DNA of 64,000 nt from RYN-230 sp963837335. GTDB lineage: Bacteria > Actinomycetota > Actinomycetes > Streptosporangiales > Streptosporangiaceae. A program made the position numbers and the translations under genes. The DNA is taken from NCBI GenBank assembly GCA_963837335.1, contig CAWINS010000020.1, positions 144,212 through 208,211 of the forward strand. Reading direction: 5' to 3'. Shown in pieces: positions 63,413 to 64,000 of the stretch (its first letter is position 1; every line of letters starts with the position of its first letter). The notes beneath the pieces were generated by a model that saw nothing but the letters and a program-made list of their open reading frames with translations, made no database searches and was not told where the DNA came from.

Positions 63413-63430
63413 GCTTAGTCACCACTAAGC
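63413..63430. promoter_or_regulatory. TetR operator upstream of the regulator gene
   Basis: GCTTAG-TCACCA-CTAAGC, a third copy of the palindrome found before the P450 operon, 17 bases upstream of the TetR start. Confidence 0.75.
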
Positions 63431-63465
63431 ATAGGGACGTGATACGGCAATCCCGGAACGGGCGG

Positions 63466-63789
63466 TCAGCGGGGCTGGATCTCGCCCATCGGGCCGAAGC
63501 CCTCATGCGGCGTGTCGATGTAGATGATCTGCGGCTGCGCGGCCACGAGGCCGGGCGCGGCGTCGAAGAACGCCTTCACGTACGGCTGCTTGACGTGGGC
63601 GGCACCGGCCTCAGCATCCTTGAAGCCCTCGATGCAGACGAACTCGTTCTCATCGGCCAGGCTCCGGGCGAACTGGAAGAACAGGCAGCCGTCCTCGGAG
63701 TTGACGTCCTTAGCGTAGGAATCGGCCAGTGCCAGCCACTCGTCCATCTTGTCCGGCCGGATCGGCATCTTGATGTTGATCAGGATCAT
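63466..63789 (-). CDS. Antibiotic biosynthesis monooxygenase (ABM) domain protein
   Basis: 107 residues, the dimeric alpha/beta ABM fold: MILINIKMPIRPDKMDEWLA, EDGCLFFQFARSLADENEFV, EGFKDAEAGAAHVKQPYVKA, FFDAAPGLVAAQPQIIY. YgiN-like and quinone monooxygenase proteins share this fold and use no cofactor. It lies upstream of the TetR gene in the same direction but separated by the operator, so it is a separate transcript. Substrate unknown. Confidence 0.87.
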   Translation of the reverse strand: MILINIKMPIRPDKMDEWLALADSYAKDVNSEDGCLFFQFARSLADENEFVCIEGFKDAEAGAAHVKQPYVKAFFDAAPGLVAAQPQIIYIDTPHEGFGPMGEIQPR

Positions 63790-64000
63790 GCGACCGCTCC
63801 TTAGAGGTGACTGTCGTCTTAAGCGTGGTGCGATCGTCGGCGACCGTCAACCGCAGCGATGCCCTCGCTGCCAGCCTGAGGTAAGGCCTGCTCGGCTCGG
63901 CGGCTGCCCTAGCGGGAGCACCGTCGCCCCTCCACGGCCGGCCGGACAGGCGATCTCCACGCGTTCGGTCAGGGCGTGCCGCCAGGCTTGAACAATGGCA

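Noticed and set aside
1..64000. tRNA, rRNA, CRISPR arrays or riboswitches
   Set aside because: I looked for tRNA T-loop sequences, CCA ends, rRNA blocks, regularly spaced repeats and common leader patterns and saw none I could support by eye.

Overview
This 64 kb window is high-GC DNA (coding third positions almost always G or C) from an actinobacterium. Taxon markers are a mycothiol synthase (mshD), GlnR, a DivIVA-domain coiled-coil protein, two Lsr2-type proteins, many ATGA/GTGA start-stop overlaps and many short wHTH regulators. The order sseC-sseA-DUF4395-thioredoxin followed by glnR-mshD resembles the Mycobacterium tuberculosis Rv0814c-Rv0819 neighbourhood, but the rest (pst operon beside VirD4-like genes, many TetR/MarR/GntR regulators, a P450) looks more like Streptosporangiales or Streptomycetales. 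I see no rRNA, tRNA or CRISPR.

Layout. 1-3.8 kb (-): two adjacent VirD4/TraG-like membrane pseudo-ATPases, the first running off the left edge. 4-9 kb (-): pstB, pstA, pstC, pstS and phoU with a PHO-box-like repeat. 9-13.7 kb (-): a GntR/UTRA regulator and a redox/sulfur run (ECF sigma factor, zinc anti-sigma, thioredoxin, 58-residue Cys protein, DUF4395, rhodanese sseA, sseC). 13.8-19.6 kb: moaD-like gene, glnR, mshD, gamma-carbonic anhydrase, DivIVA-like protein, ppx. 19.6-27.4 kb: DUF427 protein, arginase-like protein, M19 dipeptidase, zinc alcohol dehydrogenase, YceI/MarR pair, membrane-anchored molybdopterin oxidoreductase. 27.4-34.4 kb: accessory region with doc toxin and IS6 transposase remnants, a PHO-box-controlled phosphate symporter, DUF6247, a decayed RibD-type reductase and transfer-element-like small genes. 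34.4-42 kb: envelope glycoconjugate cluster (GT87-like, methyltransferase, two-component system, epimerase, GT2, DUF2064, membrane protein). 42-51 kb: sulfoquinovose synthase, two transglutaminase-like proteins, secreted beta-helix protein, YihY, LytR-CpsA-Psr protein. 51-58 kb: TetR/MFS pair, and two Lsr2-like proteins flanking an S9 peptidase and an epoxide hydrolase. 58-64 kb: secreted peptidase-like hydrolase and a methyltransferase-P450 operon with TetR and three matching operators.

Three themes recur. Phosphate economy: pst/phoU, a second PHO-box-linked transporter, ppx and a sulfolipid gene that could save phospholipid. Thiol/redox: the ECF-controlled sulfur operon next to mycothiol synthase. 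Catalytically altered paralogues: pseudo-ATPases, an arginase-like protein lacking a metal-binding His, a transglutaminase lacking its His, and an alcohol dehydrogenase lacking one structural-zinc Cys.

Caution: about twenty otherwise conserved genes carry a single-base frameshift. Most behave as one extra base, often in G/C runs, which is more typical of unpolished long-read sequence than of gene death. For these genes I give the span of the whole reconstructed gene.
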